Part shown: one piece after another, positions 7,606 through 15,806 of the stretch
Numbering within the stretch: the stretch's first letter is position 1
Layout: each line of letters begins with the position of its first letter
Assembly (NCBI GenBank): GCA_035569495.1
Contig: DATMMX010000011.1
Span: forward strand, 372,001 to 436,000
Length of the DNA stretch: 64,000 nt
DNA from: DASRDZ01 sp035569495
GTDB lineage: Bacteria; Chloroflexota; Dormibacteria; Aeolococcales; Aeolococcaceae
Direction of reading: 5' to 3'
Program-made: the position numbers and the translations under genes
The notes under the pieces: generated by a model
What the model was told of the DNA's origin: nothing
Databases searched by the model: none
The model's input: the letters and a program-made list of their open reading frames with translations, nothing else

Positions 7606-9680
7606 CGTGGACCCAGAGTAGTACGCCGCCGCGGACCGTCGCTGACGAAGCAGACGCGGTCGCGGCCGGCTCGCTTGGCACGGTAGAGCGCGTCGTCGGC
7701 GAGGCGCAGGAGCTGGCGCGCGTCGCCGGTGTCGTCGGGGTAGGCGACGCCGCCGATGCTCACCGTCACCCGCGTCTCCTCGGCGTCCGCACCGAAGCGC
7801 AGCGCCACGTCGGCGACGGCGCGGCGGATCTTCTCGGCGACCAGCCGCGCCTCCTCGCGGTTGGTATTGGCCATCACCACCACAAACTCCTCGCCGCCGT
7901 AGCGCGCCGCGAGGTCGGAGCGGCGGATCGACTGGCGCAGGGTGCGCGCGAAGCTGCGCAGCGCCTCGTCGCCGGCGTGGTGGCCGTGGGTGTCGTTGAG
8001 TGACTTGAACCTGTCGAGGTCGAGCATCAGCACCGCCAGCGGCGAGGTGAGCCGCTCGGCCAGCGCGATCTGCTGGTCGAGATAGTCGACCAGGAAGCGA
8101 TAGTTGTACAGAGATGTCAGCTCGTCGGTGCTGGCCTGGCGCTGCACCACGGCGAGGATGCGGTACCGCTCCAGGGCCAGCGCGGTCTGCTCGGCGACCG
8201 CGGAGACCAGGGCGACGTCGGCGGCGTTGAAGCCCAGCGACTTGTCGGCGACGGCGACGACGCCGAAGGTGTGCGAGCCGATGCGCAGCGGCGCCGAGCA
8301 GACCTCGCGCATGCCCGCCTCCGCCTCCGCGCTGCCCGGCAGGGCGACCGCCTGCAGCGGCACGGTGCCGTCCATGTCCATGGCGCCCGCCAGCGCGCCG
8401 CCGCCCTGCAGCAGCCGCTTGGGGTCGACGTCGCGCTCCAGGCCGGCACCGGCGATGAAGGCGTCGGCCATGTCGGTGTGGGCGACCGCGTAGAGCGCCG
8501 CGTTGGCGTCGGTGGTGCGGCGGAGCAGCTCGCACACGCTCTGCAGCGCGTTCTGCAGGGGCTGCGCGGAGTTCAGCTCCTGGGCGATGGCGGCGCGCGC
8601 CTCCGCGCCCGCCAGGGTGGCGCGCAGGGTGCGGCGCATCTGCTCGAAGGTCGTCGCCAGGCGTCCCAGCTCGTCGTCACCACCGGCGGGGACGGGCACG
8701 TCGAAGTCCTCACGCGCCAGCCCGGCGACGGCGCGGTCGAGACGGCGCAGCGGCCGCTGCAGATCGCGCTGCACCATGCTGAAGACGACGACGAGCGAGA
8801 GCAGGATCATCACCGCGGCGATGATCGCCACCGGCCCGATGACGCTGGAGAGAAAGCCGGCGCTGGGACCGACATACGCGGTGACCAGCAGGGCCAGACC
8901 GCCGCCGAGCGGCGCCGCCGCGGCCGCGACACCGCGACCGTTGACGGTGAGCATCATGGGGTTGGCGACGCTGCTGCCCAGCGCGGGCTGCAGCGGGGAG
9001 GGCACCTGCTCACCGCGGCGCAGGCCCACGCCGGCGAGCTGGGTGTCGGCGCCGACGAGCTGGTCGTGGACCACGGCGATCTGGGCGGCGTCGCTGCCGC
9101 TGCCCAGGTCGGAGGCGAGCCGGGCGACGAACGACGTCTGCATCGGCCGCGCCACGAAGACGGTGACCGAGGGCAGCGCCGACGGCACGTTGACGTAGTC
9201 GAGCAGCCACGGCGTGCCCTGGGGGTCGAGCACCCACTGCTGGGCGCGGGCGACGCCGCTGAGCATGGTGATGCGGGTGGCGTCTCCCGCCGCCAGCGCG
9301 GTGCCCTGGTGCAGCACCGGGCTGGGGGGGTCGACGGTGGCGCCGAGCAGGTCGTCGCCGCCGGTCACCAGGGATTCGCGGCTTAGCACCTGCAGCGCGG
9401 CCGCGGTGTCGCCGTTGCTCAGCGGGCCGGCGATCGCCCCGGCCACGCCGCCGACGAAGGCGTGCAGCGACTCGCGCTGCGCGACCACGAGATTGGCGGC
9501 GACGCCCGCCTTGTTGGCGGCGCGGTCGAGGGCCACGGTGCGCGTCTCGCCGGCGGCAAGGTCGAGCGGGATGGCCGCGGTGGCGCCGGCGATGAGCACG
9601 CCCAGCACGCCGAGGATGATCGCGAAGCGGATGGAGAACGACGCCCGGCGCCGCACCGGCCGGACCTCGCTGCCCGGCAT
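7602..9680 (-). CDS. Membrane diguanylate cyclase (HAMP-GAF-GGDEF)
   Basis: A 692-residue signalling protein. It has a membrane helix at about 19-41, an outer sensing domain of about 220 residues, a second helix (VAIIAAVMILLSLVVVFSMV, near 275-297), a HAMP linker, a GAF domain (about 380-515) and a C-terminal GGDEF domain with an intact GGEEF active-site loop (about 595-599), so it should make cyclic di-GMP. SLNDTHGHHAGDEAL and the segment before the loop (DLAARYGGEEF) are well conserved. I see no EAL domain; a product-binding RxxD site upstream of the loop is plausible (RRSDL). It is translated between the His/Gly-rich membrane protein and the aldolase. Confidence 0.9.
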   Translation of the reverse strand: MPGSEVRPVRRRASFSIRFAIILGVLGVLIAGATAAIPLDLAAGETRTVALDRAANKAGVAANLVVAQRESLHAFVGGVAGAIAGPLSNGDTAAALQVLSRESLVTGGDDLLGATVDPPSPVLHQGTALAAGDATRITMLSGVARAQQWVLDPQGTPWLLDYVNVPSALPSVTVFVARPMQTSFVARLASDLGSGSDAAQIAVVHDQLVGADTQLAGVGLRRGEQVPSPLQPALGSSVANPMMLTVNGRGVAAAAAPLGGGLALLVTAYVGPSAGFLSSVIGPVAIIAAVMILLSLVVVFSMVQRDLQRPLRRLDRAVAGLAREDFDVPVPAGGDDELGRLATTFEQMRRTLRATLAGAEARAAIAQELNSAQPLQNALQSVCELLRRTTDANAALYAVAHTDMADAFIAGAGLERDVDPKRLLQGGGALAGAMDMDGTVPLQAVALPGSAEAEAGMREVCSAPLRIGSHTFGVVAVADKSLGFNAADVALVSAVAEQTALALERYRILAVVQRQASTDELTSLYNYRFLVDYLDQQIALAERLTSPLAVLMLDLDRFKSLNDTHGHHAGDEALRSFARTLRQSIRRSDLAARYGGEEFVVVMANTNREEARLVAEKIRRAVADVALRFGADAEETRVTVSIGGVAYPDDTGDARQLLRLADDALYRAKRAGRDRVCFVSDGPRRRTTLGPR

Positions 9681-9684
9681 CGGG

Positions 9685-10461
9685 TCAGCGACTCCTCCGG
9701 AGGACGCGCACCCCCAGGATTCCGGCCAGGGTGGCCATGGCCAGCAGGGCGACCACCAGCGGCGCCAGGCCGATGCTGCTGCCCACCGAGTTGAACGACG
9801 GCGGCGCGGGCAGGCCCAGCGGGGGGATCAGCACCAGCGGGGGCAGGGCGGGAGTCTCGGGGGTGGGGGCGGGCAGCGCGGGCTGGGGCGGGGTGGCGGG
9901 GGGCCGCACCGGGGCCGGGGCGGTCGCACGGATGGGCGCCGTGGGGGGAGCCTTCGCAGACGGGGCGCCGGGGTTGCTCACGGTGGTGACGAGGACGGGC
10001 AGCCTGGGGGCGACGGGAGCGGGGAGCTTGCCGTCGGTGCTGCCCAGGTTGGGGCTGCGCGTGGTGGCGGTCGGCTGGGTGGAGGTGTCGTCGCCGCTGG
10101 GGGCGATCGCCGGCGGGGCGACGTGCTTCGCCTCGCCGTCGGCATGGCCCTGCGCCTTGGCCTGGGCGCCGTCGCCGTGCTCGGCCTCGCCACCACCGCC
10201 GCGCCCGTCACCGTGCCCGTCGTCGCTGGGGCGGGGGTGAGCGATCGCCTGGATGGTGGTGTGCACCTGGCCCCCGCCGTCGTGGCCGCCGTGCTCGCCG
10301 CCACCGCCGCCGTCACCGTGGGCCGCCGCACTGGAGAAGCCGAGCAGCACCGCGGTCACGCTCGCGCATCCCACGATGCACAGGCGAGAACGGCATGCGC
10401 TGCGTGCCATGGCGCGCAGCCCGGCCGCGCGACGGCGGCCCCAGCTCCACTTCTGCTGCAT
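9685..10461 (-). CDS. Secreted, membrane-anchored His/Gly/Pro-rich protein of unknown function
   Basis: A 258-residue low-complexity protein I do not recognise. A basic N-terminus and hydrophobic stretch (CIVGCASVTAVLLGFSSAAA) form a signal peptide ending near the AAA-H site. Next comes a short His/Gly/Asp cluster (HGDGGGGGEHGGHDGGG) that could bind metal, then a long Pro/Ala/Thr-rich linker, and last a membrane helix (LAPLVVALLAMATLAGILGV) with a short Arg-rich tail. The layout resembles a cell-wall or membrane stalk protein; there is no LPxTG motif. It is first in an operon with the GGDEF protein (4-base gap) and the aldolase. Met at residue 18 is an alternative start that leaves a more usual signal peptide. 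Confidence 0.55.
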   Translation of the reverse strand: MQQKWSWGRRRAAGLRAMARSACRSRLCIVGCASVTAVLLGFSSAAAHGDGGGGGEHGGHDGGGQVHTTIQAIAHPRPSDDGHGDGRGGGGEAEHGDGAQAKAQGHADGEAKHVAPPAIAPSGDDTSTQPTATTRSPNLGSTDGKLPAPVAPRLPVLVTTVSNPGAPSAKAPPTAPIRATAPAPVRPPATPPQPALPAPTPETPALPPLVLIPPLGLPAPPSFNSVGSSIGLAPLVVALLAMATLAGILGVRVLRRSR

Positions 10462-10608
10462 GTGCCCTGTGCCCTGCCCGAAACCCCAACGACCTACTGA
10501 CCTGGCCTCCCTGGCCGCATCGTACGACCCGGTCTGCGGTCAGACTGTGACTTCGTGGTGACAAACCCGCCATCCCGGCGCCATCGCCGTGCGGCGGTGA
10601 CGGTGGCG

Positions 10609-10614
10609 TACCCT
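10609..10614 (+). promoter_or_regulatory. Candidate -10 box (TACCCT) of a leaderless transcript
   Basis: TACCCT lies 8 bases before the ATG at 10623, so RNA would begin at or near the start codon. A similar GGTACCGT box precedes the genes starting at 11237 and 63374. No good -35 is visible. Confidence 0.3.
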
Positions 10615-10622
10615 CGGTTGCG

Positions 10623-11189
10623 ATGCCCGCTGTTGTGATCAGCTTCCTGGACGGCGAGGTGCTCTTCGCGGAGACGCCGGAGATCACCTTCGATCTCCCC
10701 GTCCTCGAAGCGCAGGTGGAGAACGTCGACGCCAACAGCGAGCGCGCGCTGATCCCCACCACCGCGATCCGTCAGATCATAGTCGGCGAGGTCGAGGACG
10801 CGCCTGCGCAGGCCACCGTCGAGGGCTGGGACAAAGCCGTCTTTCACTTCCTCGACGGACAGCTTCTCCACGCCTACATTGCACCGGAGGCCAGCCTGGG
10901 ACGTCACGGCGGCGTCTGGCGCATGGTCGAGCGGGGCAGCGAGGAGCTGCGCACCCTGGCGATTCCCTACTCGGCGCTGAAGGCCGTATTCCGGGTGCGG
11001 GTGTGGGACAGCCGCTCGGCGGGCGAGCGGGCGGCGCGCGACGCCGGGGTGTCGCCCCACCTCGACACCGTGGTCCGGGTGCTCGCCGAGCGCGAGATGC
11101 GGGCCCACGGCGGGATGCGCCAGGAGGAGGAGGCGCCGCTGATCAGCCGCATGCGCCGCGCCGCCCGGCGCACCGAGCAGGACGGGTGA
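10623..11189 (+). CDS. Conserved-looking hypothetical protein, possibly a two-domain regulatory or PilZ-like protein
   Basis: A 188-residue soluble protein I cannot place with confidence. It begins with beta-rich segments (AVVISFLDGEVLFAETPEITFDL, split by turns) and a repeated pattern: FLDGEVLFAE near residue 8 and FLDGQLLHAY near 80, suggesting two related small beta domains. The last 60 residues are helical and charged (AREMRAHGG..., RMRRAARRTEQDG). No signal peptide, membrane helix or catalytic motif is visible. It overlaps or abuts the flippase-like gene downstream: a GTG at 11186 overlaps its TGA. Its function is unknown. Confidence 0.6.
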   Translation: MPAVVISFLDGEVLFAETPEITFDLPVLEAQVENVDANSERALIPTTAIRQIIVGEVEDAPAQATVEGWDKAVFHFLDGQLLHAYIAPEASLGRHGGVWRMVERGSEELRTLAIPYSALKAVFRVRVWDSRSAGERAARDAGVSPHLDTVVRVLAEREMRAHGGMRQEEEAPLISRMRRAARRTEQDG

Positions 11190-11236
11190 GCGACCCGGTC
11201 GAGCTGTCCGGGGGCCGTGGTACCGTTCGCCGGGAC

Positions 11237-12274
11237 ATGCCTGACGATCAGGCCGCAGCCGTGGAGGCCCCCCCCGCTCCGCCGCTCGCTTCACGGCTGC
11301 TGTCGTGGCGGACGCTGCTCTCCTTCCTCGTCGCCGCTGTCATCGTGGTCATCGCCATCCGGCAGGGCGGCATCAACTGGTCGGACACGTGGAACCACAT
11401 CCGCCACGCCGACCTGCGCCTCTACCTGCTGGCGCTGCTCGCCTTCGTCGCCAGCATGGGGGTGCGCGGGGTGCGCTGGCACTTCCTGCTGCGCAACGCC
11501 GGCGAGGACTGCAACAGCTTCTCGCTGTTCGAGATCGTCTACGCGTCGTTCTTCGTCAACTGCGTGATCCCGGCCAAGATGGGCGACGTCTACCGCGCCT
11601 TCCTGCTGCGCCAGCGCGAGAACGTGGGCGCCAGCAAGGCGCTGGGCACGATCATCGCCGAGCGCCTGCTCGACCTGCTGGTGCTGATGGGGCTGCTGGT
11701 GATCACCGGCGCCATCACCTTCCACAACCGCGTGCCGGGCTCGCTGGTGCCGTACGTGATCGCCGGCGGGCTGCTCTCGCTGCTCGGCGTCGTCCTGGTG
11801 GTGATCATGGCCACCGGACGCGGGCTGCGCTTCATGCACCGGCTGCCGCTGCGCGTCCGCGAGCGCTACGAGAACTTTCGCCGCGGCGCGACGCAGTCGC
11901 TGTCGCCGTGGCCGCTGGTCGCGCTGCTGACGCTGGTGGTGTGGTTCCTGGAGGGGACGCGGCTCGGGCTGGTGGTGGCGGCGCTGGACTTCTCCTCCCT
12001 GATGCACCCGTCGCAGTTCCTGCTGGTGGCGCTGGTGGCGGCGCTGCTGACCACGGTGCCGTTCACCCCGGGCGGGCTCGGCCTGGTCGAGGCGGGCATG
12101 GTGGGCGTGCTCGGCACCGTCGCCGACGTGCCGCGCAACGCGGCCGCCTCGATCACCGTGCTCGACCGCAGCATCTCCTACGGCTCGGTGGTCATCATCG
12201 GCTTCGTGTTCTTCGCCCTGACCCACGTTCGACAGCCACGCTCGGCGCGACTCGCGGGTGAGCCGAGCGGGTGA
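11237..12274 (+). CDS. Lysylphosphatidylglycerol synthetase/flippase-like membrane protein (UPF0104, AglD-like)
   Basis: A 345-residue polytopic protein with about eight membrane helices (first at about residues 25-42). Family hallmarks are the RGVRWHFLLRNAG segment, FFVNCVIPAKMGDVYRAFLLR, the IIAERLLDLLVL helix and, near the end, FTPGGLGLVEAGMVG. Members are found in lipid modification (MprF flippase half) and in archaeal glycosylation (AglD). Here it precedes a nucleotide-sugar epimerase with a GTGA overlap, which points to a role in glycan or glycolipid assembly at the membrane. The start is uncertain: ATG 11237 is used, but GTG 11186 would overlap the stop of the previous gene and is equally in frame. 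Confidence 0.82.
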   Translation: MPDDQAAAVEAPPAPPLASRLLSWRTLLSFLVAAVIVVIAIRQGGINWSDTWNHIRHADLRLYLLALLAFVASMGVRGVRWHFLLRNAGEDCNSFSLFEIVYASFFVNCVIPAKMGDVYRAFLLRQRENVGASKALGTIIAERLLDLLVLMGLLVITGAITFHNRVPGSLVPYVIAGGLLSLLGVVLVVIMATGRGLRFMHRLPLRVRERYENFRRGATQSLSPWPLVALLTLVVWFLEGTRLGLVVAALDFSSLMHPSQFLLVALVAALLTTVPFTPGGLGLVEAGMVGVLGTVADVPRNAAASITVLDRSISYGSVVIIGFVFFALTHVRQPRSARLAGEPSG

Positions 12275-13197
12275 GGGCGCTGGTCAGCGGCGGAGCGGGC
12301 TTCATCGGCTCGCACATCGTCGACGCGCTGCTCGCTGCGGGACACGACGTGTGCGCCGTCGACGACCTGTCGCGCGGCGATCGCTCGCGGGTTCCCGCCG
12401 CGGCGCGCCTGCACGTCGTCGACGTGCGCTCCTCCGCCCTGCACGACGTCGTTTCGGCTGAGAAACCCGAGATCGTGTTCCACCAGGCGGCGCAGATCGA
12501 CGTGCGGCGCTCCATCTCCGAACCGCTGCTCGACACCGAGATCAACGTGGTGGGCACGGTGAATCTGCTCCAGGCGTGCGTCTCGGCCGGAGTGCGGCGG
12601 GTGGTGTTCGCCTCCTCCGGCGGGGCGATCTACGGCGACACCTCGGTGATCCCCACGCCGGAGACGCATCCCGCTCGCCCCGCGTCCCTGTACGGCGCGG
12701 CCAAGCTGTGTGGTGAGGCGTACGGGCAGGTGTACGCGTCGCTGTACGGGCTGGAGTTCTGCGCGCTGCGCTACGCCAACGTCTACGGGCCCCGCCAGGA
12801 CCCCCACGGCGAGGCCGGAGTTGTGGCCATCTTTGCCCGCAAGCTGCTCAGCGGCGACATCCCCGTGATCAACGGCGACGGGACGCAGACGCGCGACTAC
12901 GTCTTCGTCGGCGACGTGGTCCGCGCCAACCTCGCCGCCGCGTCAGCCGGCGCGCCCGCGATGGGCGCGTACAACGTGGGCACCGGGCGCGAGACCGACG
13001 TCAACGAGCTGTTCGCCATGCTCCGCGACGCCTGCGGTGTCACCGGCGAGGCGCAGCACGGCCCGGGCAAGCCCGGGGAGCAGCGCCGCTCCTGTCTCGA
13101 CGCCTCACTCGCCGCTTCCGCGTTGGGCTGGTCGCCGAAGGTCGCGCTGGAGGACGGGCTGCGGGAGACGGTGGAGTTCTTCCGCTCGGCGTCGTGA
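12271..13197 (+). CDS. NAD-dependent nucleotide-sugar epimerase (UDP-glucose 4-epimerase-like)
   Basis: A 308-residue extended short-chain dehydrogenase. It has the NAD-binding turn VSGGAGFIGSHIVDAL at residues 5-20, the acidic residues AVDDLSRG, HQAAQIDVRRS, the catalytic Ser of FASSGGAIYG, and the Tyr/Lys pair SLYGAAKLCGE (YxxxK). RDYVFVGDVVRA and the C-terminal ETVEFFR are typical of GalE and dTDP-glucose dehydratase relatives. The GTG start overlaps the previous stop (GTGA). Exact substrate is unknown; UDP-glucose/galactose is a fair guess. A small membrane protein follows after 10 bases. Confidence 0.87.
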   Translation: MRALVSGGAGFIGSHIVDALLAAGHDVCAVDDLSRGDRSRVPAAARLHVVDVRSSALHDVVSAEKPEIVFHQAAQIDVRRSISEPLLDTEINVVGTVNLLQACVSAGVRRVVFASSGGAIYGDTSVIPTPETHPARPASLYGAAKLCGEAYGQVYASLYGLEFCALRYANVYGPRQDPHGEAGVVAIFARKLLSGDIPVINGDGTQTRDYVFVGDVVRANLAAASAGAPAMGAYNVGTGRETDVNELFAMLRDACGVTGEAQHGPGKPGEQRRSCLDASLAASALGWSPKVALEDGLRETVEFFRSAS

Positions 13198-13207
13198 GCG
13201 GTTCCTG

Positions 13208-13420
13208 ATGGGCCAGGTCGCCACCGTTCTCGTGCTGGTGATCCTGCTCGCCACCATTGCGGTCGTGGTGCTGCTGGTGCGCACGGCGCTGCGTCGTGGC
13301 GGAGTTGGCGAGGGCGATGCCGCCGGCCGCGTCCCGCGCAGCCTGCTGGTCATCCTGGCCGTCACCGCGGCGATCATCGTCGTCCTGACGGTGTCGTTGC
13401 GGATCGCGGGCGCGCTCTAG
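13208..13420 (+). CDS. Small two-helix membrane protein
   Basis: A 70-residue hydrophobic protein with two membrane helices (about residues 4-24, VATVLVLVILLATIAVVVLLV, and 45-67, LLVILAVTAAIIVVLTVSL) joined by a basic, Gly-rich loop. No family recognised. It closely follows the epimerase and ends in a stop that overlaps the stop of the convergent gene (CTAG). Confidence 0.6.
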   Translation: MGQVATVLVLVILLATIAVVVLLVRTALRRGGVGEGDAAGRVPRSLLVILAVTAAIIVVLTVSLRIAGAL

Positions 13421-13893
13421 AGGCCGGCCGGTGTGGCCTCGACGGGAGGGGCGGCGGGGAGGAGGCGCTGGGCCGCGTCGATGCACCCGGCGGCGGCGGC
13501 GCGCAGCTCGGTGACGGCGCGCTGGACGCCGGGGTTGTCGTCGTGGTTGCCGGCTTCGAGCATGCGGCAGGCCCAGCCCAGGTCCTCGATGGCGGCGCTG
13601 AGCAGGGAGCGGGCGGATTCGAGGACGTCGCGCTCAGCAGACCCCTCGGCGGCGTCGGGTTCGAGGCGGCCGAGCTGCTCCTGGTAGCCGGTCAGCTTCT
13701 TGCGCGCGGCCGTGGCGGTCTCGGCCGTGAGCGAGCCGTCCAGCTCGGCGGCGCGGGCCGCGGTGAATTCGCCAATCCTGGCGAGAACTGTGCGGTAGTC
13801 CTCGGGGGTCACCGTGGTGCCCCCGCCGAGCGTGCGAAAGCTGAGGTACAGCACCAGGATCACCACCAGCACCACGACGACGTAGGTGATCAT
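13417..13893 (-). CDS. Membrane-anchored helical protein of unknown function
   Basis: A 158-residue protein. Residues about 2-20 (ITYVVVVLVVILVLYLSF) are an N-terminal membrane anchor; the rest is a soluble all-helix domain with many Glu, Ala and Leu residues (TPEDYRTVLARIGEFTAARA...) that may form a bundle or coiled coil, ending in a Pro-rich tail. No catalytic motif is seen. It lies downstream of infA on the same strand, 29 bases away, and is convergent with the small membrane protein gene. Not recognised. Confidence 0.6.
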   Translation of the reverse strand: MITYVVVVLVVILVLYLSFRTLGGGTTVTPEDYRTVLARIGEFTAARAAELDGSLTAETATAARKKLTGYQEQLGRLEPDAAEGSAERDVLESARSLLSAAIEDLGWACRMLEAGNHDDNPGVQRAVTELRAAAAGCIDAAQRLLPAAPPVEATPAGL

Positions 13894-13922
13894 CGCAACC
13901 AGCTACCGCAGCGCGGCGGCGC

Positions 13923-14231
13923 CTACTTGTAGCGGAAGGTGATGCGACCGCGGGTGAGGTCGTAGGGGCTCAGCTCGACGCGCACCTTGTCGCCGATGAG
14001 GATGCGGATGTAGAACTTGCGCATCTTCCCCGAGGTGTACGCCAGCACCTCCTGCCCGGTCTGCAGCTTGACCTTGAACATCGCGTTGGGAAGCGGCTCG
14101 ACGACGGTGGCGTCCATCTCGATCGTCTCTTCCTTGACCTCGACGGCCGCGGTGGCCGAGGGTCCCCCGTCACGACGGCGTGCCGGACCGCGGCGACGCG
14201 CGCCTCCGGGCCGGGGTGGACGACGAGCCAA
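13923..14231 (-). CDS. infA: Translation initiation factor IF-1, with a likely N-terminal extension
   Basis: The core (last 72 residues) is a full IF-1 OB-fold: VVEPLPNAMFKVKLQTGQ, AYTSGKMRKFYIRILIGDKV and VELSPYDLTRGRITFRYK. IF-1 sits in the ribosomal A site during initiation. Family similarity (VKEETIEMDATVV) continues eight residues upstream of the only nearby ATG (14117), so that ATG cannot be the true start. The nearest in-frame start with a GGAG site about ten bases upstream is the TTG at 14231, which gives a 102-residue protein with an Arg/Pro-rich lead (ARRPPRPGGARRRGPARRR). infA is outside any ribosomal-protein operon here. Identity is certain; the start is not. Confidence 0.85.
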   Translation of the reverse strand: MARRPPRPGGARRRGPARRRDGGPSATAAVEVKEETIEMDATVVEPLPNAMFKVKLQTGQEVLAYTSGKMRKFYIRILIGDKVRVELSPYDLTRGRITFRYK

Positions 14232-14328
14232 GCTTCTCTGCGCTCCAGTTCTGCCAACTGCAAACAGGCGGGCACACCACGGCAAACAGCACGGATGCGC
14301 TCCTTCCGCAGGGTAGCATGGCTCCCCG

Positions 14329-15750
14329 ATGGCGCAGCGGAAGAGCACTCCCATCGCGCCCGCGTCCGGTGACGAGCGCGTCGGCCCCTACGCGCTGGCC
14401 GGGCTGCTCCGCCGCGACCGCCTCGGCGAGGTGTACGCGGGCGAAGGGCCGGACGGGACGGTGCGGGTGCGCATCGCCACCCCGCGCGACGACCCGGCGC
14501 CGATCACCGCCGTCCTCGACCAGCTCGCCCAGCTCAGCCACCCCGCCCTCGCCCCGCTGCTCGACCAGCTCGTCGACCCCGACGGCCGCATCGCCGTGGT
14601 CACCCCCGCCGATCGCTGGACCCTGGCCGACCGGCGCCGGGCGGGACGCCTCGACGCCAGCACGGTCGGTCCCCTCGGCTGCGTGCTCCTCGACGGCCTC
14701 GCCGAGCTCCACGCAGCCGGCCTGGCCCACGGCGCGGTGAGCGCGACCGAGGTGGGCATCGACGCCGAGGGCGCGCCGCGCTGGGAGGATGCTGCGCTGC
14801 TCCCCGCGCTGAGCGGCTCCCGAACGGACCCGGCGCTGCGCCGCGCCGCCGACGTCGCCGACTGCGCCTCGCTGCTCCGCGACCTGGGCAGCCTGCCGCC
14901 CGAGCTGGAGGCGGTCCTCGACCCGGTGGCCAGCGGCGTGCCGGGCGCGATCGAGGAGGCGGCGCCGCTCGCCGTGGCCTGGCGCGAGGCCCTGGAGTCG
15001 CTGGAGCTGCCCGTCCCGCCGCCCGGCGTGCGCGCCCGCATCCCCGGGCTGCTGGCCCCGCCGCCGCGACCGGCGAGCCGCCTGCGCGCGCGCACCCTGC
15101 CCGCCTGGGCGCGGCCCGTGGCGATCGTGGCCCTGGTCGCCGCCGCCCTGGCGGTGGTCCCCGTCGCCGCGCTCACCCCCGGCGGCGCCCCGCTCGCCGA
15201 CCGCATCGACGCCTACGCCCCCCCGCGCAAGGGCATGGAGCTCACCTATCACCTCCGCGGCAGCGGCCTCGACGCCACCGTCACCCTGCGGGTCAGCGAC
15301 GTTCGCACCATCGCCGGCGAGCTCACCGCCTCGCTGGAGGTGACCCCGCCACTGCAGTCCGGCGGCGCCACCCTGCCGCTGGGACTGGGCGGCTCGACCA
15401 TCCGGGTGGGCGCCGGCAGCATCGTCCGCACCGCCTCGGGCGGCTCGGTGCGCGACCTGCTCCTCCCCCTGGCGCCAGGGCAGAGCTGGCACGACCGGCG
15501 CACCGGGGTGATCACCGTGCAGACCGTGGACGAGCAGCGCACCGTGCTCGGCCCGCTGTCGCTCAGCACCGCGGGACGGCGGTTCGACCGCTGTGTCGCG
15601 GTGGCGCTCGCCTCGACGACGCGACTGGCCAGCAGCGAGACGCTGAGCGGCTCGGGGACGCTGTGGTACTGCCCGGGCGTGGGGCTGGCGCGGGCCCACC
15701 TGGTGGCCTCGGGGCAGCCGCTCGACATCGAGCTCACTGCGGTGCGCTGA
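14329..15750 (+). CDS. Membrane-anchored Ser/Thr protein kinase-like pseudokinase
   Basis: A 473-residue protein. Residues about 18-250 follow the protein kinase fold: YALAGLLRRDRLGEVYAGEG resembles the glycine loop, and HAAGLAHGAVSATEVGID stands where HRDLKPSN should be. The ATP-binding Lys is Arg (VRVRIA), the catalytic Asp is replaced (HGAV) and no DFG is present, so it should be catalytically dead. A membrane helix follows (VAIVALVAAALAVVPVAAL, near 262-282) and then an outer domain of about 190 residues, beta-rich, with no recognised family. It may bind peptidoglycan or a signal. TAGCAT lies 9 bases before the ATG. It is upstream of metH but separated by 56 bases. Confidence 0.68.
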   Translation: MAQRKSTPIAPASGDERVGPYALAGLLRRDRLGEVYAGEGPDGTVRVRIATPRDDPAPITAVLDQLAQLSHPALAPLLDQLVDPDGRIAVVTPADRWTLADRRRAGRLDASTVGPLGCVLLDGLAELHAAGLAHGAVSATEVGIDAEGAPRWEDAALLPALSGSRTDPALRRAADVADCASLLRDLGSLPPELEAVLDPVASGVPGAIEEAAPLAVAWREALESLELPVPPPGVRARIPGLLAPPPRPASRLRARTLPAWARPVAIVALVAAALAVVPVAALTPGGAPLADRIDAYAPPRKGMELTYHLRGSGLDATVTLRVSDVRTIAGELTASLEVTPPLQSGGATLPLGLGGSTIRVGAGSIVRTASGGSVRDLLLPLAPGQSWHDRRTGVITVQTVDEQRTVLGPLSLSTAGRRFDRCVAVALASTTRLASSETLSGSGTLWYCPGVGLARAHLVASGQPLDIELTAVR

Positions 15751-15772
15751 GTCGCCCGCCGCCGCAGGCGGT

Positions 15773-15800
15773 TTGGCCCGAGACGCGCCGCCGGTATCAT
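15773..15800 (+). promoter_or_regulatory. Promoter of metH, probably leaderless
   Basis: TTGGCC (15773-15778) and TATCAT (15795-15800, 5 of 6 to consensus) are spaced by 16 bases. The ATG of metH begins 6 bases after TATCAT, so the transcript would start at the start codon. There is no room for a cobalamin riboswitch. Confidence 0.5.
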
Positions 15801-15806
15801 CGTTCG

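Noticed and set aside
15751..15806. Cobalamin riboswitch or S-box before metH
   Set aside because: Only 56 bases separate the genes and they contain a promoter-like pair; no room for either element.
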